Origin: Castor canadensis
Lineage: Eukaryota; Chordata; Mammalia; Rodentia; Castoridae
Direction of reading: 5' to 3'
Assembly: GCF_047511655.1 (NCBI RefSeq)
Contig: NC_133398.1
Span: forward strand, 37,825,638-37,889,637
Length of the DNA: 64,000 bases
Position 1 is the stretch's first letter, and the number at the start of each line of letters is the position of its first letter. Under the pieces are notes generated by a model. That model was given only the letters and a program-made list of their open reading frames with translations, ran no database searches and had not been told where the DNA came from. The translations under genes and the position numbers were made by a program. Of this stretch, positions 62,372 through 64,000 are shown one piece after another.

Positions 62372-62857
62372 TAAATAAATACATACATTAAACAGAAGCC
62401 TGGGCTTTTCCCTCTTTTGATGACCAGGCACTGGCCACAGCCTATTTACAGCTTGGGGGAAGGGGTGTGCTTAGGGATCTGGCCCCAATACTGTTACCTA
62501 TCCTCATTACCACTTCACTAGGAAACCCTACAAATGGCCTTCTGGGCCACCTCCCTCTGTAGGGACTTGCTTGTGTACACCCATGGAAGGGTTGTCCCAG
62601 ATGGGCTGGGGAAATCCTAGCAGCCCAATGCTATGTCCCTTTCCTCCTTTCCTGGGTGGAGGTCTGGACAGGGACACTGGGACAGTTGACAGGGAGTAAT
62701 TAATACTGAGTACAGGAAGCAGGTGCCAGCAGAGAGCTATGTGGCCCCCAGCTCTCAGTCTACTTTCTGTAGCCAAGCCAGAGGGCTTGGGAAGGGCTCT
62801 CATGTGCTGAGTCTAGGGGTTACTAGGATCCCTGAGGCCACCAGCATGCACAGGACC

Positions 62858-64000
62858 TCAGTTTTGGCTGTTTCCAGGGCTTGGACTTGGAGTTGGGGTC
62901 AAAGTCACGTAGGCCAGAGGCACCAAGCCAGTGTCAGAGCCACGGCTGCAGCGCAACCAGTCTCCTCCAGCTGGACCCAGCACCCGTAGGATATCTCCCT
63001 TGTGGAAGCTCAGCTGTTCAGGGCCTGTGGCCAGATGGTGACACAGTGCCTGTACTTCACTGGAGAAACAACAAATGGAGATCAGAGAAACCCCATCAAA
63101 AGCCAAACCCAGACCCCCAAACCTTCCATTTCCCCAGGCTCACCATGGAGGCTTGGATGACAGGGCTGCACAGTGTGGCTCCTGCAGGCTCTCCTTGGGC
63201 TCAGGCTCCCGGCGGGCACCCACTGTCTGTGCCACTAGTTGGAACATAGACTTGTCCAGGTTCAGCCAGTCTGAGGGCAGCCTAGGGGAGAGTAGCCAGG
63301 CTCTGGCTCTGTCTGTGTCCTGGCTTAGATCAGGCTCCCTCACTCCCCGTCTACAACTGGGGTAGGTTCTCACCTGTTTGTGGGCCGGGCCTCCCGCTGA
63401 GCTTTTCGGGAACCAAAGAGGTGTCCCCACTTGATGCCCCCAGGCGAAGGCTCTGAGTTCCCTTCCTCATTTTCTGCTGGTGGGGCTGTGGGCCCCTCCT
63501 TCTCCCGACTGCACCTCAGCTCAGCCAGCACAGAGTCAGGGGGGCTCCCCATCCAGAAGGGCCAGCCCCTCTCTCGGCCAAGGGCCTCCTCAGAAGCAGG
63601 GCAGGCCTCAGCCCCTTCTACTACTCCCTCTCGGGGGGGTGGAGCCTGGGGAAGCCCCCCACTTCCTACCCCTTTCTTTTTCTCACCACTACCGCCACTG
63701 CTGTTGCTGCTACCTCGAGGGAACCTAGAACCCTCAGTGGAACTATCGATGTAGACCTGGGAGCTCTGCATGAGCTGGTACCACCAGCCAGCCTGCCCTC
63801 CTCTGGCCCACCTACCATTCCCTGAGCCCCCAGCTACCTCTGTCCCCTCTTCTTCATCCTCTTCTCCACCTTCTGGGGCACCCACACCCTTCACTCGCTC
63901 CCCAGGGGCTGCCCTGTCCATGTCTCCAGGGCCCTCCTGGCCCCGGGCCCGGGCTAACTGCAGTGTTGAGTGGGCAGACAATAGCAGGTCCTGGGACACC
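62858..64000 (-). CDS. RUSC2: RUN and SH3 domain containing 2, C-terminal part
   Basis: Partial gene: the 5' part, including the RUN domain, lies beyond the right edge. RUSC2 is an adaptor for Rab35/Rab1-linked vesicle transport. Three coding exons are visible: at least 63990-63374, then 63281-63144 and 63059-62858, joined in phase. The first encodes an acidic, low-complexity linker ([15 protein letters not shown], then [14 protein letters not shown]) ending in [20 protein letters not shown]. The second gives [20 protein letters not shown]. The last encodes an SH3 domain ([42 protein letters not shown]) and ends at SPGNSQN. CCCAG at 63995-63991 could be the acceptor of the first visible exon; otherwise that exon continues past the window. 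Confidence 0.93.

Overview
The window is mammalian nuclear DNA and most likely rodent. It has GT-AG introns, CpG-island promoters, a long LINE-1 fragment on the minus strand and very many SINEs. Most SINEs are dimers of a 7SL/B1-like left half joined to a tRNA/ID-like right half, many with simple ID or B1 relatives nearby. This repertoire suggests a squirrel/beaver-type rodent; Castoridae is my best guess, inferred from SINE style only. Gene order matches human chromosome 9p13.3 read in reverse. All names come from recognising exon translations and family sequences from memory; no database was searched.

Layout. 0-3.7 kb: ARHGEF39 (+), a Rho exchange factor, nine coding exons. 3.9-6.4 kb: CCDC107 (-), tail-to-tail with ARHGEF39. 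6.4-7.04 kb: a shared upstream region, then RMRP (+), the RNA of RNase MRP, with a textbook type 3 Pol III promoter. 7-11.3 kb: AT-rich, SINE-rich spacer. 11.36-12.84 kb: SIT1 (+), a T-cell inhibitory adaptor. 12.9-29.9 kb: repeat-rich spacer with an orphan ZNF143-type promoter-like island near 15.2 kb. 29.9-37.5 kb: CD72 (+), a B-cell inhibitory C-type-lectin-like receptor, eight coding exons. 38.1-42.4 kb: TESK1 (-), a cofilin kinase, ten exons and a strong CpG island. 43.5-44.1 kb: a second GC-rich promoter-like patch with no obvious gene. 44-60 kb: repeat accumulation, including a fossil class I endogenous retrovirus, solo LTRs, a MER5-like DNA transposon and a 2-kb L1 3' end. 60.5-62.2 kb: CIMIP2B (FAM166B, +), which looks inactivated. 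62.3-64 kb: the 3' end of RUSC2 (-), tail-to-tail with CIMIP2B.

The genes do not form one pathway. Two neighbours (SIT1, CD72) are lymphocyte inhibitory receptors with tyrosine motifs for SH2 phosphatases; TESK1 and ARHGEF39 act on the actin cytoskeleton; RMRP and CCDC107 share an upstream region.

The most notable observations are apparent loss of CIMIP2B, an in-frame 33-bp tandem duplication inside the CD72 lectin-domain exon, a CCDC107 segment that is intron here but coding in human, an enlarged hairpin in RMRP, and two promoter-like islands without a gene. I found no wholly new biological system.
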